Assembly (NCBI GenBank): GCA_947642555.1
Contig: CANRSX010000009.1
Span: 1 to 64,000, forward strand
Direction: 5' to 3'
Source: an uncultured Roseburia sp.
GTDB lineage: Bacteria; Bacillota; Clostridia; Lachnospirales; Lachnospiraceae
DNA length: 64,000 bases
This document shows positions 34,452-43,115 of the stretch, one piece after another. Positions within the stretch are counted from its first letter, which is position 1. Each line of letters starts with the position of its first letter. The position numbers were made by a program, and so were the translations under genes. The notes below the pieces were generated by a model. The model had not been told where the DNA came from, searched no databases, and saw only the letters and a program-made list of their open reading frames with translations.

Positions 34452-35791
34452 TTTTTTACCGCCTCTGTGATCACTTCCGCCATATAATCCAACATATCGT
34501 CTGTCATTCCCGGATAAACCCCCACCCAGAATGTATGATTCATAATATAATCCGTCTGATCAAGCCCGCCTGCAACCCGGTAAGCACCGGTTCCCCTGAT
34601 CGGGTCAAATGCCGGGTGATGGATAAGATTTCCGCTGAACAGCAGTCTTGTCTGGATATTATGGTTTTCGATATATTCCGTAATCCTGTTTCTGTCCGGC
34701 CCGCTGTCCTCATTTACCGTAATTAAAAAGCCGAACCATGACGGCCGGCTGTTTTCTGCGGGTTCTGGAAGTATGATTTTATCCTTCAACGGTTCGAGGG
34801 CTCTGTGCAGTCTGTCCCAGTTCTGTCTCCGGCGTTCCACAAATTCCGGAAATTTCTTTAGCTGCTCCACTCCGACAGCCGCCTGCAGATCCGTAACCTT
34901 CAGATTATACCCGAAATGACTGTAGGTATATTTATGGTCATAACCGAATGGAAGCTCTCCCAGCTGCCGGTCAAAGCGATGACCGCAGATCCCGTCCACA
35001 CCGGACGGGCAGACACAGTCCCGTCCCCAGTCCCGGCAGGAGAGAATCAGCCGGTGCAGAAGCGGGTTATCGGTATAAACGCATCCGCCTTCCCCCATCG
35101 TCATGTGGTGCGGCGGATAAAAGGAACTGGTACCGATGTCCCCCCATGTTCCTGTATATTTTGTTTTCCCGTCTATCGTATACTGTGAACCAAGCGCATC
35201 ACAGTTATCTTCCACCAGCCACAGATTATATTTTTCACAGAATGCTTTCACTGCCTTCAGGTCAAACGGGTTTCCCAGTGTGTGGGCAATCATGACCGCT
35301 TTTGTCTTCGGGCTGTATGCTTCTTCAAGTCTGTCCGTATCAATATTATACTGGGGGACTGTCACATCCACGAAGACCGGTACGGCGCCATACTGCAGAA
35401 CCGGGGCAACCGTGGTCGGGAATCCGCAGGCAACCGTAATGACCTCGTCCCCGCGCTTAATCTGCCGTTCTCCCAGTTCAGGCGCTGTCAGGACACTGAA
35501 TGCAATCAGGTTTGCGCTGGATCCGGAATTGACAAGATGCGCATATTTTACCCCGATCCACCGGGCAAACTCTTTTTCAAACTCATCACTGAACCGGCCT
35601 GTCGTGAGCCAGAAATCGAGCACTGCATCCGTGAGACTCTGCATCTCCTTTTCATCAAATACACGTGATGCATATGCGATACGATCCCCGGGCTGAAACG
35701 CTTTTCTGTTCTCTTTGAATCTGTAGTAATATTCCGCTACAAGATTCCTGATTTCTTCTCTCGCTTCCTGTTCGTTTTTCCAGTCAGACAT
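34448..35791 (-). CDS. rfbH: CDP-4-keto-6-deoxyglucose 3-dehydrase E1 (RfbH/DdhC)
   Basis: PMP-dependent, iron-sulfur-containing dehydrase that removes the C3 hydroxyl from CDP-4-keto-6-deoxyglucose. The diagnostic trait is visible: the PLP lysine of the aminotransferase fold is replaced by histidine in FYPPHHMTMGEGG (224-236). Cysteines near 197, 259, 261 and 269 (including the C-x-C-x7-C spacing) suit the [2Fe-2S] cluster. The normal electron donor, reductase E3 (DdhD/RfbI/AscD), is not found in this window. ATG 35791 with AAAGGAAG upstream gives 447 aa; a longer in-frame reading overlaps rfbF and is rejected. It lies 26 bases after rfbF in the operon. Confidence 0.95.
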   Translation of the reverse strand: MSDWKNEQEAREEIRNLVAEYYYRFKENRKAFQPGDRIAYASRVFDEKEMQSLTDAVLDFWLTTGRFSDEFEKEFARWIGVKYAHLVNSGSSANLIAFSVLTAPELGERQIKRGDEVITVACGFPTTVAPVLQYGAVPVFVDVTVPQYNIDTDRLEEAYSPKTKAVMIAHTLGNPFDLKAVKAFCEKYNLWLVEDNCDALGSQYTIDGKTKYTGTWGDIGTSSFYPPHHMTMGEGGCVYTDNPLLHRLILSCRDWGRDCVCPSGVDGICGHRFDRQLGELPFGYDHKYTYSHFGYNLKVTDLQAAVGVEQLKKFPEFVERRRQNWDRLHRALEPLKDKIILPEPAENSRPSWFGFLITVNEDSGPDRNRITEYIENHNIQTRLLFSGNLIHHPAFDPIRGTGAYRVAGGLDQTDYIMNHTFWVGVYPGMTDDMLDYMAEVITEAVKK

Positions 35792-35817
35792 TTCAATCTT
35801 CCTTTGCTTATATATAT

Positions 35818-36609
35818 TCAGTCGGAATCTGTTTCCCATTTCATCCAGGGTGCACGTTTTTCCTGTATCATTAGTTCCAGTTTTTCCATTTCTCTTCTGG
35901 TATCCATACACTGCCAGAAACCGTCATGCCGGTATGCTGCCAGTTCCCCGCGCTCCGCCAGCTGTTCCATCGGATCCTTTTCAAAAACAGTATCATCACC
36001 TTCAATATAGTCGAAAATCTGGGGATTCAGCACCATAAAACCACCATTTATTCTTGTGCTGTCGTCGGTGCTCTTTTCCCTGAATGACCGGATCAGACCA
36101 TCATTTCCCACCTCAAGAACGCCTTTATTCTGTTCCTTAATCACCGCTGTTATTGTGACAGTCCGTCCTTTTGCCTGGTGGAATTTTATCAGTTCATTAA
36201 TATCCACATCACAGACTCCGTCTCCATATGTCAGCATAAATGTTTCGTTTCCGATATATTTCTGTATACGCCTGATACGGCCGCCTGTCATGGTATCCAG
36301 GCCCGTATCCACCACAGTGACCTTCCATGGCTCGCAGTGCTGATCATGTATTGTGATTTCATCTGTCCCGTTCTGAAAATCGAATGTAACATCGGAATTG
36401 TGCAGAAAATAATCTGCAAACCATTCCTTGATTACATGCTGTTTGTATCCGGCACATATGATAAAGTCATGACATCCGTAGTAAGAGTATATTTTCATAA
36501 TATGCCAGAGCAGAGGTTTGCCGCCTATTTCTATCATGGGTTTGGGTTTCAGATGTGACTCTTCTGAAATCCGTGTACCGTATCCTCCTGCAAGAATTAC
36601 TACTTTCAT
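35818..36609 (-). CDS. rfbF: Glucose-1-phosphate cytidylyltransferase
   Basis: Makes CDP-glucose from glucose-1-phosphate and CTP, the entry step for CDP-3,6-dideoxyhexoses. VVILAGGYGTRISEES at 3-18 is the nucleotide-binding loop with the RfbF-type acidic ending, and KPKPMIEIGGKPLLWHIMK follows. TYGDGVCDV and NGGFMVLNP are further family blocks. At 263 aa it is of standard length. AAAGAGGAAAA precedes the ATG. It opens the dideoxyhexose block 18 bases after the GNAT gene. Confidence 0.95.
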   Translation of the reverse strand: MKVVILAGGYGTRISEESHLKPKPMIEIGGKPLLWHIMKIYSYYGCHDFIICAGYKQHVIKEWFADYFLHNSDVTFDFQNGTDEITIHDQHCEPWKVTVVDTGLDTMTGGRIRRIQKYIGNETFMLTYGDGVCDVDINELIKFHQAKGRTVTITAVIKEQNKGVLEVGNDGLIRSFREKSTDDSTRINGGFMVLNPQIFDYIEGDDTVFEKDPMEQLAERGELAAYRHDGFWQCMDTRREMEKLELMIQEKRAPWMKWETDSD

Positions 36610-36627
36610 TTTTCCTCTTTCTGCGCA

Positions 36628-37170
36628 CTATCCGTTTTTAAATGCATGTGATTCACTGGAAAGTAACCGGTAATACCATGAATTGACCCAGCGTCCTTCT
36701 GTCCAGTGTGTGGATTCATGCGTCGCCTCATGCACAAATCCGAGCTGCTCAAACATCTTTTTTTTCTTCTCGTCTATATCATAAATTTCAGACCACAATC
36801 TGTGGAGATTCAGTTCCTGAAATCCGTAATCGATCAGAGTCTTTCCGGCATCCACCGCATAGTCATCGTCGATATACAGATTATCCCTGCCAATATAAAT
36901 TGAAAAATCTGCACATCGATTCAGCCAGTCTATATAGCAGAGTCCGCATGCACCAATTAACTCTCCCGTTTCAGACTCCACAATCGAAAACATCCGTGTG
37001 TGCTCGTCCTCTAAAACTTTACTTATATACCATCGTTCCTGGTTTTCTATACCAAGCTCCCGGTATTCCCGGAAAAAAATTCTGTATTCCGGCTGATTTC
37101 TCCACTCAAGCAGTCTGGGTAAATCTGTCCTCTCCACTGCTCTGAGACCTGTTATTTTCCCTTTTAGCAT
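36628..37170 (-). CDS. GNAT N-acetyltransferase, PseH candidate
   Basis: Acetyltransferase of 180 aa of the GNAT superfamily (RimJ/RimL-like). TGLRAVERTDLPRLLEWRN opens the domain, GELIGACGLCYIDW and AVDAGKTLIDYGFQELNLHRL carry the acetyl-CoA binding core, and QLGFVHEATH closes it. PseH, which acetylates the C4 amine of the pseudaminic acid precursor, belongs to this superfamily. The gene stands six bases after a NeuB-family synthase in a nonulosonic acid module, so PseH is a fair guess. Another amine on a sugar nucleotide is equally possible. Confidence 0.78.
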   Translation of the reverse strand: MLKGKITGLRAVERTDLPRLLEWRNQPEYRIFFREYRELGIENQERWYISKVLEDEHTRMFSIVESETGELIGACGLCYIDWLNRCADFSIYIGRDNLYIDDDYAVDAGKTLIDYGFQELNLHRLWSEIYDIDEKKKKMFEQLGFVHEATHESTHWTEGRWVNSWYYRLLSSESHAFKNG

Positions 37171-37176
37171 TGTACG

Positions 37177-38253
37177 TCACTCCAGTTCTGACTGCTTCAA
37201 ATAATCTCCTTTTTCTTTATCAGCAATCAGCCTTTTTCCCACTATATTATTCTTCTGATATGGAAATATGGCATCCGATGGCGCAGGCCTTAATTCCTCC
37301 AGCATATCTGCCGTAAGAACTGTTCCGGCCTTCAGATCTGTTTTTGCCCTGACTGATCTCCGCTGCAGAACGACAGTTTCCTTCTCGTTTGTTTCCACTG
37401 TCTTAATTCCTGTACCAAGTGCGAATTCCAGTTCTCTTGAACGTTCCACCATCTCTTTCCATGTTTTAGGGTTCATGGAAAAAGCATGATCTGGTCCGGT
37501 CTGATTATTGTCAGCAGTAAAATGTTTTTCGATTACTCTTGCACCCAGCGCAATCGCTCCCAGCACTGTGGCATGCCCGGGAGTATGATCGGACAGTCCC
37601 AGTACCATGTTGGGATAACGAACCGCATAAGTTTTCAGTACATTCAGGTTAATGTAGCGGAAATTCTGCAGGTCTCCTGTATAGTTCGTATTGCACTGCA
37701 TCAGTATGATATCAGGATTGTACTTCAGTACTCCATCAACTGCCCGCTCGACTTCCTGCATATCGGACGCTCCGGTTGCCAGCATAACAGGTTTGTTCCG
37801 CTGTGCCACAAATTCAATAAATTCTATCCACGTCACATCTCCTGATCCTATTTTATAAGCGGGAACGTATTTATCTATCGCTTCAATTGCTTCGAAATCA
37901 TAAGGAGCAGTAAAGTAGTCAATTTCTGCCTGAGCAGCTTCCTTTGCAAGAATCTCATTCCAGTCACGATTGAATTCTGCATCTTTGTATGTCTCATAGA
38001 CACTTTTTTCCCATTTCGCCTGATGACCGGACTGAGCTCCCAAGTGTCGGAATCCGTAATCACTGACTATTTTATCTGCCAGGAAATGCTGAAACTTTAC
38101 TGCATCTGCCCCGGCTTCCTTCGCAAGCCATATTAATTCTTTCGCTGTGGAAAGATCACCATTATGGTTCGCTGCTATGTCAGCTACAAAGTATACTGGT
38201 GAACTGATATCAATTGTATGCTGACCGATACGGATTGTGGAATTATATTTCAT
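37177..38253 (-). CDS. NeuB-family nonulosonic acid synthase, divergent clade
   Basis: PEP-condensing synthase of 358 aa. VADIAANHNGDL (23-34) occupies the position of EAGxNHNG in NeuB and ELSANH in PseI, so it belongs to neither typical group. AGADAVKFQHF follows, and a C-terminal SAF domain is present (RRSVRAKTDLKAGTVL, then DMLEELRPAP). It clearly differs from the copy at 11054-12109, so the two operons probably make different nonulosonic acids or use different precursors. It overlaps the RmlD-like gene by 11 bases. AAGGAAGGAA precedes the ATG. Confidence 0.85.
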   Translation of the reverse strand: MKYNSTIRIGQHTIDISSPVYFVADIAANHNGDLSTAKELIWLAKEAGADAVKFQHFLADKIVSDYGFRHLGAQSGHQAKWEKSVYETYKDAEFNRDWNEILAKEAAQAEIDYFTAPYDFEAIEAIDKYVPAYKIGSGDVTWIEFIEFVAQRNKPVMLATGASDMQEVERAVDGVLKYNPDIILMQCNTNYTGDLQNFRYINLNVLKTYAVRYPNMVLGLSDHTPGHATVLGAIALGARVIEKHFTADNNQTGPDHAFSMNPKTWKEMVERSRELEFALGTGIKTVETNEKETVVLQRRSVRAKTDLKAGTVLTADMLEELRPAPSDAIFPYQKNNIVGKRLIADKEKGDYLKQSELE

Positions 38254-39139
38254 GATGTTCCTTCCTTTTTAAATAATCTGACTTTATACTTTGTACCGTC
38301 TCTTCCAGTGACGGCATCCTGTATCCCAGCAGAGTCTCAATCTTTTTCGTATCCAGGCCCAACGAATCCGCCCGGTTCGACCTGCTGATATCATGGACGC
38401 TTCCTGTTGTGTGCGGAGGGATAAATCCAAACAATTCCTTTGCCAGGGTAATGATAAAATCCTTTTTGCTGGATACATAGGAAGCTCCAAGATTGTATAT
38501 TCCGACAGGCTTTTTCTTCAATATATCTGTCAAAATTCTGGCAAAGTCCGGCGAATTAATGGATGACGTATAAAAATCATCATATAATTCCAGTTTATCC
38601 TCGTTTTCAATTGCATGAATGACCCATTCTATAAATGTATCTGCTCCTTTTCCACGAAATCCGATAACATTCGTTCTTAAAACAAGGGTATTCGGATACA
38701 GTAATGAAAAACATTCTCCGGCATACTTGCTCCTCGCATACTCATTTACCAGAATCATGGGATCAGTTTCTTTATGCCTGCCATTGTGATCGCCTGAATA
38801 ATAATGATCCGTTGATACCTGCACGAAATATGCATGATATTTTTTACAGTAGTCAGCAAGAATCCCGGGCAGCCTTCCGTTTAAACGATATGCCATATCA
38901 GGATTACTTTCGCATCCGTCTATACTGATCAGACCCGAAGCATTGATTACAATCCCGGGTTTTGCTTCTGTAAAACATATTTCCACATTTTTATCATCAA
39001 GTAAATCAACAGAAAAATCTTTGCTGGATCTGCTTGCTCCAATTACATTTTCACCGTTATCTTCCAGGCGCTTCCGGACTGCCTGCCCCAGCATTCCAGT
39101 ATCACCAATTAGTAATACAGTATTATTCTTATTTGTCAT
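38243..39139 (-). CDS. RmlD-like SDR sugar reductase
   Basis: Short-chain dehydrogenase of 298 aa related to dTDP-4-dehydrorhamnose reductase: LLIGDTGMLGQAVRK at 9-23, INASGLISIDGCES, VQVSTDHYYSG and the catalytic YARSK at 134-138. No rhamnose genes are nearby. It is tightly overlapped by pseF upstream and a NeuB-family gene downstream (11 bases each), so it should reduce or epimerise an intermediate or the nonulosonic acid itself. Its exact substrate is unknown. The ribosome site is weak (GATGGTTAG), consistent with translational coupling. Confidence 0.78.
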   Translation of the reverse strand: MTNKNNTVLLIGDTGMLGQAVRKRLEDNGENVIGASRSSKDFSVDLLDDKNVEICFTEAKPGIVINASGLISIDGCESNPDMAYRLNGRLPGILADYCKKYHAYFVQVSTDHYYSGDHNGRHKETDPMILVNEYARSKYAGECFSLLYPNTLVLRTNVIGFRGKGADTFIEWVIHAIENEDKLELYDDFYTSSINSPDFARILTDILKKKPVGIYNLGASYVSSKKDFIITLAKELFGFIPPHTTGSVHDISRSNRADSLGLDTKKIETLLGYRMPSLEETVQSIKSDYLKRKEHHEI

Positions 39140-39824
39140 GTTTTCTAACCATCAGCTTATATTTCAATTCAGCAATTTCCCAGTCTGTAATATTATCAAT
39201 ATCCTGTACTTCCAGTTCATTAATATAGAATGGGAGAGTCTTTGTTAATACAAGATCATGCTGTTCCACAAATTTTTCTGTTTTGAAAAAGTAAAACTGA
39301 CCGCAGTCGTGATAGATTGGATCCAAATCCTGACTTCTTGTATAACGATTTTCTATATACTGAAAAACAACATAGTCGCCGTTTTTTATTACCGCACGCT
39401 GTGGCGGATAACTGAACTGTACGACCGGCAGTACAGAATCCGTATCATTTTCTGTCAGCATCTGATATGCCCTGATCAGCTTCTCGGGCGTTACAAAAGG
39501 TGCCGTCGGATAAATGCACGCAAAATATTCAAATGTTTTTCCGCGTTTCTTATATTCAGATATTACTTCGTCTAAAACATCGGATGTAGTCGCGAAATCA
39601 TTACTTGTTTCTGCACTTCTCATAAAAGGAACGCTGGCACCATATCGTTTTGCAATTTCTGCAATCTCCTCATCATCGGTTGATACCATAACCTCATCAA
39701 ACAAACCGCTTTCAAGCGCTGCTTTTATGGAATATGAGATGATTGGTTCACCACAAAAATTTTTAATATTTTTCCGTGGAATGCGTTTGCTTCCTCCTCT
39801 TGCTGTAATTACCGCTAATTTCAT
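39129..39824 (-). CDS. pseF: CMP-nonulosonate synthetase (PseF-like)
   Basis: Cytidylyltransferase of 231 aa that activates a nonulosonic acid as its CMP sugar. ITARGGSKRIPRKNIKNFCG (6-25), SIKAALESGLFDEVMVSTDD and CIYPTAPFVTPEKL, with late YHDCGQFYFF, follow the PseF pattern. It is a homologue of the 10350-11054 gene with many substitutions, so it is an old duplicate or separately acquired. AGAAGGGAG precedes the ATG. It sits between a GT-B-like gene and an RmlD-like gene in a tightly packed module. Confidence 0.9.
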   Translation of the reverse strand: MKLAVITARGGSKRIPRKNIKNFCGEPIISYSIKAALESGLFDEVMVSTDDEEIAEIAKRYGASVPFMRSAETSNDFATTSDVLDEVISEYKKRGKTFEYFACIYPTAPFVTPEKLIRAYQMLTENDTDSVLPVVQFSYPPQRAVIKNGDYVVFQYIENRYTRSQDLDPIYHDCGQFYFFKTEKFVEQHDLVLTKTLPFYINELEVQDIDNITDWEIAELKYKLMVRKHDK

Positions 39825-39827
39825 ATT

Positions 39828-40811
39828 TTATCTCCCTTCTGTATAAGTTGTTTCTATGATATCAGTAAGCATTCTGACACATCTGTCTGTGGAATTTCCA
39901 TCCAGCCATTCCGGACCTTCTATGTCCTTTCTGACTGTATTGCCATCTTTAAGCAGGTGCTCCAGATCCTCTTTTGTATAGATTCCTTCCGTGATACCAA
40001 GCTTATTGGTAATACACATATCATCTGACTTCAAATGAGGCTGGTAACTGATTACTGATGCGCCCATTAACCAGCACTGAAGAAGTGCCACAGAATATGT
40101 GCTGATTATGATCTTATATTTTGAGACAAGATCTTCCATCTGGCCTTCGGCAGAAAAGCAGCTGTATTGTTTTTTATATTGAATGGTATCTTTGGGATGA
40201 AATTTAATGGAGAATGGAATATCCATACGTCTGCATATATTTATAATATCTTCTGTAGCTTCAAACTCGGTATAGCCCAGTTTTTTACCATAAAGCTCTG
40301 AAACAGGAGATGACAGAAAAACAATACCGGCTGCCCGGCTCAGATTGATTTTTTTATGAATAAAATAATCCAGTCCGGGATGTCCTGCGATACGGATGAT
40401 GGAAGGGTTCACGCCTTCTTTCACTGCCTCATTCTCTGCGGTTTCATCCATCATAAAATAGTAATCAGGAAAAACCACAGTACCATCCTGAGCCCTAAAT
40501 CTCAAGACGTAATTATTCCAGTAATCCAGGATAGATACAGTCTTTATTCCCTTTTCCCTGCATAAAATAACAGCGTTCCGTTCCGAATCGTTTTTCCATC
40601 CTGTTCCTGTTACTAAGATATCTCCTTTTTGAAGAAAGGAATCCACAAAAGGTAATAAATCATTTTTCTCACAGCTGTATTCTGGCGATTTAAATGAAGC
40701 CGGCTCCATTAACAGGAGCCGGCATTCCTTTATTTCCTTTTTCATTTTTGAGTAAACCGGAAAAATAACATCATATCCACCGGGATCAGTGGCAGTAAAC
40801 AGGATTTTCAT
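39828..40811 (-). CDS. GT-B-like protein of unknown specificity
   Basis: Protein of 327 aa with GT-B character. The N-terminus LFTATDPGGYDVIFPVYSKM is a first-strand loop. ILVTGTGWKND, TVVFPDYYFMMDE and IIRIAGHPGLDYF mark the end of the first half. IPFSIKFHPKDT and IIISTYSVALLQCWLMGASVISYQP look like the donor-binding half of UDP-sugar epimerases or CDP-glycerol transferases. Its place in the module, between a DegT aminotransferase and pseF, is where PseG or NeuC occur in other clusters. It could therefore be a UDP-sugar hydrolase analogue; a transferase is the alternative. No family was recognised with certainty. Confidence 0.55.
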   Translation of the reverse strand: MKILFTATDPGGYDVIFPVYSKMKKEIKECRLLLMEPASFKSPEYSCEKNDLLPFVDSFLQKGDILVTGTGWKNDSERNAVILCREKGIKTVSILDYWNNYVLRFRAQDGTVVFPDYYFMMDETAENEAVKEGVNPSIIRIAGHPGLDYFIHKKINLSRAAGIVFLSSPVSELYGKKLGYTEFEATEDIINICRRMDIPFSIKFHPKDTIQYKKQYSCFSAEGQMEDLVSKYKIIISTYSVALLQCWLMGASVISYQPHLKSDDMCITNKLGITEGIYTKEDLEHLLKDGNTVRKDIEGPEWLDGNSTDRCVRMLTDIIETTYTEGR

Positions 40812-40816
40812 ATCCT

Positions 40817-42100
40817 TCAGTCCCCAAGCCCTGACAACTCGTCCTGGGCACTTCTTACTTTTTCCAGCGCTTCGACAAAATCATCAATATCATTTTCGGT
40901 ATATGGCAGTCTGCACACATCTGCCGTTACCAGCTCCTCATAGTGCATTCTTTCCACAACCGGACACAAACCCTTCTGATATTCCTGCGTCAGTTTATCC
41001 ACCATACTGAACGGGAAAGTGGATTTTTCGTTTATAATATGTTTATGTCTGTAGAGATTCATAAGATATATCGGTTTCACATATCCAACGCCTAAAGGAA
41101 ACCCTTCTGCCGAAACAGCATCTGCAAACAACTTTCTGCTTATTTTCCACTCATTCCTGTCGAATTTTATAGGGTATAAATAATAAGAATGCGTATAGCC
41201 TTCTGGCAGAAACACGCCTGTCAGCCCCCTGATTTCCTTTAAGGCTTTTGACAGCCGGGCTGCAAGCATTCTTCTGCTTTCAAGAAACAGATCCAGTTTT
41301 TTCAGCTGTTCAATCCCTATTGCTGCATGTAATTCACTCATTCTGTAATTGTTTCCAAGCACCGCTGTTTCCATATCATTCAGCTCATCCAGCGCGACTT
41401 CACCATGATTACGAATAAGCTGGCATTTCCATGCCAGCTCGTCAGAATCAGTGACTAAAACACCACCTTCTCCGCTCTGAATGATCTTATGATAATTAAG
41501 GCTGAAAATACCAATATCACCTATGGTACCTGCCTCTGTCCCGTTCACTGTTGCTCCCGGCGCCTGCGCATTATCTTCAATAAGCAGCAGCCCATGTTTA
41601 TCTGCTATTGCCCTGATTTCCTTTAAATATCCCGGAAACCCAAAAATATTCACGGTCAGAATCGCCTTTGTCCTTGGAGTGATCCAGCGCTCTATAAGAC
41701 TCGGATTCATTGTATATGTATTTTCATCAATATCAACAAAAACAGGAATACCACCATTCATAAGTATTGCGCTGGCAGATGCAACCATAGTGTATGGCGA
41801 AACCAGCACTTCATCCCCAGGCCCGATTCCACATGCCGCAACAGCTGTGTGCAGTGCTGTTGTCGCTGAATTGACGGAAATCGCATGCCTGGAATGAAAT
41901 CTTTCTGCAAAAGCGGCTTCCAGCTCTTTTACTTTTTTTCCGCCTAAAAACTTATCTCCGGAATTCGCCAGGAAATCTGACAGAACACCTGTATCCATAA
42001 CTTCAAGTACAGCTTCTTTCTCCTCTTTTCCCATGGTTCCAACCCATGGTATAGCCTTTTCCCTGACCGGCTTCCCGCCCAGAATTGCACATTTACTCAT
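40817..42100 (-). CDS. DegT/DnrJ/EryC1 sugar aminotransferase
   Basis: PLP-dependent sugar aminotransferase of 427 aa. The start LGGKPVREKAIPWVGTMG is typical of one DegT branch. The Schiff-base Lys205 lies in LNYHKIIQSGEGGVL, and Asp176 in LLIEDNAQAPG holds the pyridine ring. It presumably aminates a keto-sugar made by the adjacent Gfo/Idh/MocA oxidoreductase or by PseB (45482-46477). It is not of the PseC type by its motifs. It overlaps the oxidoreductase by 8 bases and has a GGAGG ribosome site. Confidence 0.88.
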   Translation of the reverse strand: MSKCAILGGKPVREKAIPWVGTMGKEEKEAVLEVMDTGVLSDFLANSGDKFLGGKKVKELEAAFAERFHSRHAISVNSATTALHTAVAACGIGPGDEVLVSPYTMVASASAILMNGGIPVFVDIDENTYTMNPSLIERWITPRTKAILTVNIFGFPGYLKEIRAIADKHGLLLIEDNAQAPGATVNGTEAGTIGDIGIFSLNYHKIIQSGEGGVLVTDSDELAWKCQLIRNHGEVALDELNDMETAVLGNNYRMSELHAAIGIEQLKKLDLFLESRRMLAARLSKALKEIRGLTGVFLPEGYTHSYYLYPIKFDRNEWKISRKLFADAVSAEGFPLGVGYVKPIYLMNLYRHKHIINEKSTFPFSMVDKLTQEYQKGLCPVVERMHYEELVTADVCRLPYTENDIDDFVEALEKVRSAQDELSGLGD

Positions 42101-43115
42101 ACGTCAGTTCCTCCATTTCATGTGTAATATATGATTTTTCTAATGCCTCGGCAATATAAAGCGGACAAATCGCATCTTCCATAGCACAGTACGGCTCATC
42201 CGTTTTCTGCAGACTTCTTTCTATATTCGCAATTGCATTCCTCATCCCTGAGTCTGAAAGCAGCCCGCTGATCTGGTCGATTGGTTTCAGTTCTCGAAAT
42301 TCACTGTATAAATGGTGGTGATCCGTTTTATAGTAAATAACCGTGTCACCACAATCCCTTACTTCTATTTTCCCATCTGAAAAGAAAAGGTCGTACTCAA
42401 ACAGGTAATAGTTGCGATCATCCATTGCTTCCGCAAATCCGCTTACATTGTTTCCAAGTTCAAAATAAAATGAAAAAGACCGTTCCGGCACAGCAGAAGT
42501 AGGTGTTTCACTCAGAACCTTTACACGTCTGATTCTGTCTCCTGTCCACATATGTATCAGATCAAACATATGTGACCCTGTGTTAAATATACCTCTTGTA
42601 TATCTTACATGTATCTTCAGAAGCTTTCCGAACTGTTCAGAACGTATCATATCGATAATCTTTCTTAATCCAGTATTCCATCTTCTTGTTATATTCGGGA
42701 TAATAACCTGTCTTTTCCCTGTCATGAGATTCTTTAACTCTCTGGCTTCTTCCGTACTGTTAACAAGCGGTTTTTCACAAAAATAGATTGATCCGATATC
42801 CCGGTCTGCCAAAAACTTTAGTATTTCAAAATGCGTGTCAGGAGGTGTGCATATGCTGATCACATCTGCAGATACGAATGCCTCTTTGGTAAAGGCTTCC
42901 TCTAAAGTTTTAAAGAACAATGTATCTTTGGAAAATTTTCTTAACAGCGTTTCTTTGGAAGAATCACTTTCGACTACTCCTGTCAATTCGAAAACATCAT
43001 TTTCACAATATCCCATAACATGAGAAGAAGGATGGGGCCGCAGGCTGTCAAAATCATACATCATTCCAATGTTTCCGATACCGATCACTACAGCTTTGAA
43101 CTTTTTATTTTTCAT
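42093..43115 (-). CDS. Gfo/Idh/MocA-family oxidoreductase
   Basis: NAD(P)-dependent sugar oxidoreductase of 340 aa. AVVIGIGNIGMMYD is the Rossmann start, VISICTPPDTHFEI follows, and YFCEKPLV contains the EKP signature of the family. NTGSHMFDLIHMW is the substrate-site region with the conserved His. It may oxidise C3 or C4 of a UDP- or CMP-sugar, giving the keto group for the aminotransferase that follows with an 8-base overlap. ATG 43115 with TGAGGAA is preferred to a TTG nine bases upstream. It starts within the end of the methyltransferase gene. Confidence 0.87.
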   Translation of the reverse strand: MKNKKFKAVVIGIGNIGMMYDFDSLRPHPSSHVMGYCENDVFELTGVVESDSSKETLLRKFSKDTLFFKTLEEAFTKEAFVSADVISICTPPDTHFEILKFLADRDIGSIYFCEKPLVNSTEEARELKNLMTGKRQVIIPNITRRWNTGLRKIIDMIRSEQFGKLLKIHVRYTRGIFNTGSHMFDLIHMWTGDRIRRVKVLSETPTSAVPERSFSFYFELGNNVSGFAEAMDDRNYYLFEYDLFFSDGKIEVRDCGDTVIYYKTDHHHLYSEFRELKPIDQISGLLSDSGMRNAIANIERSLQKTDEPYCAMEDAICPLYIAEALEKSYITHEMEELTYE

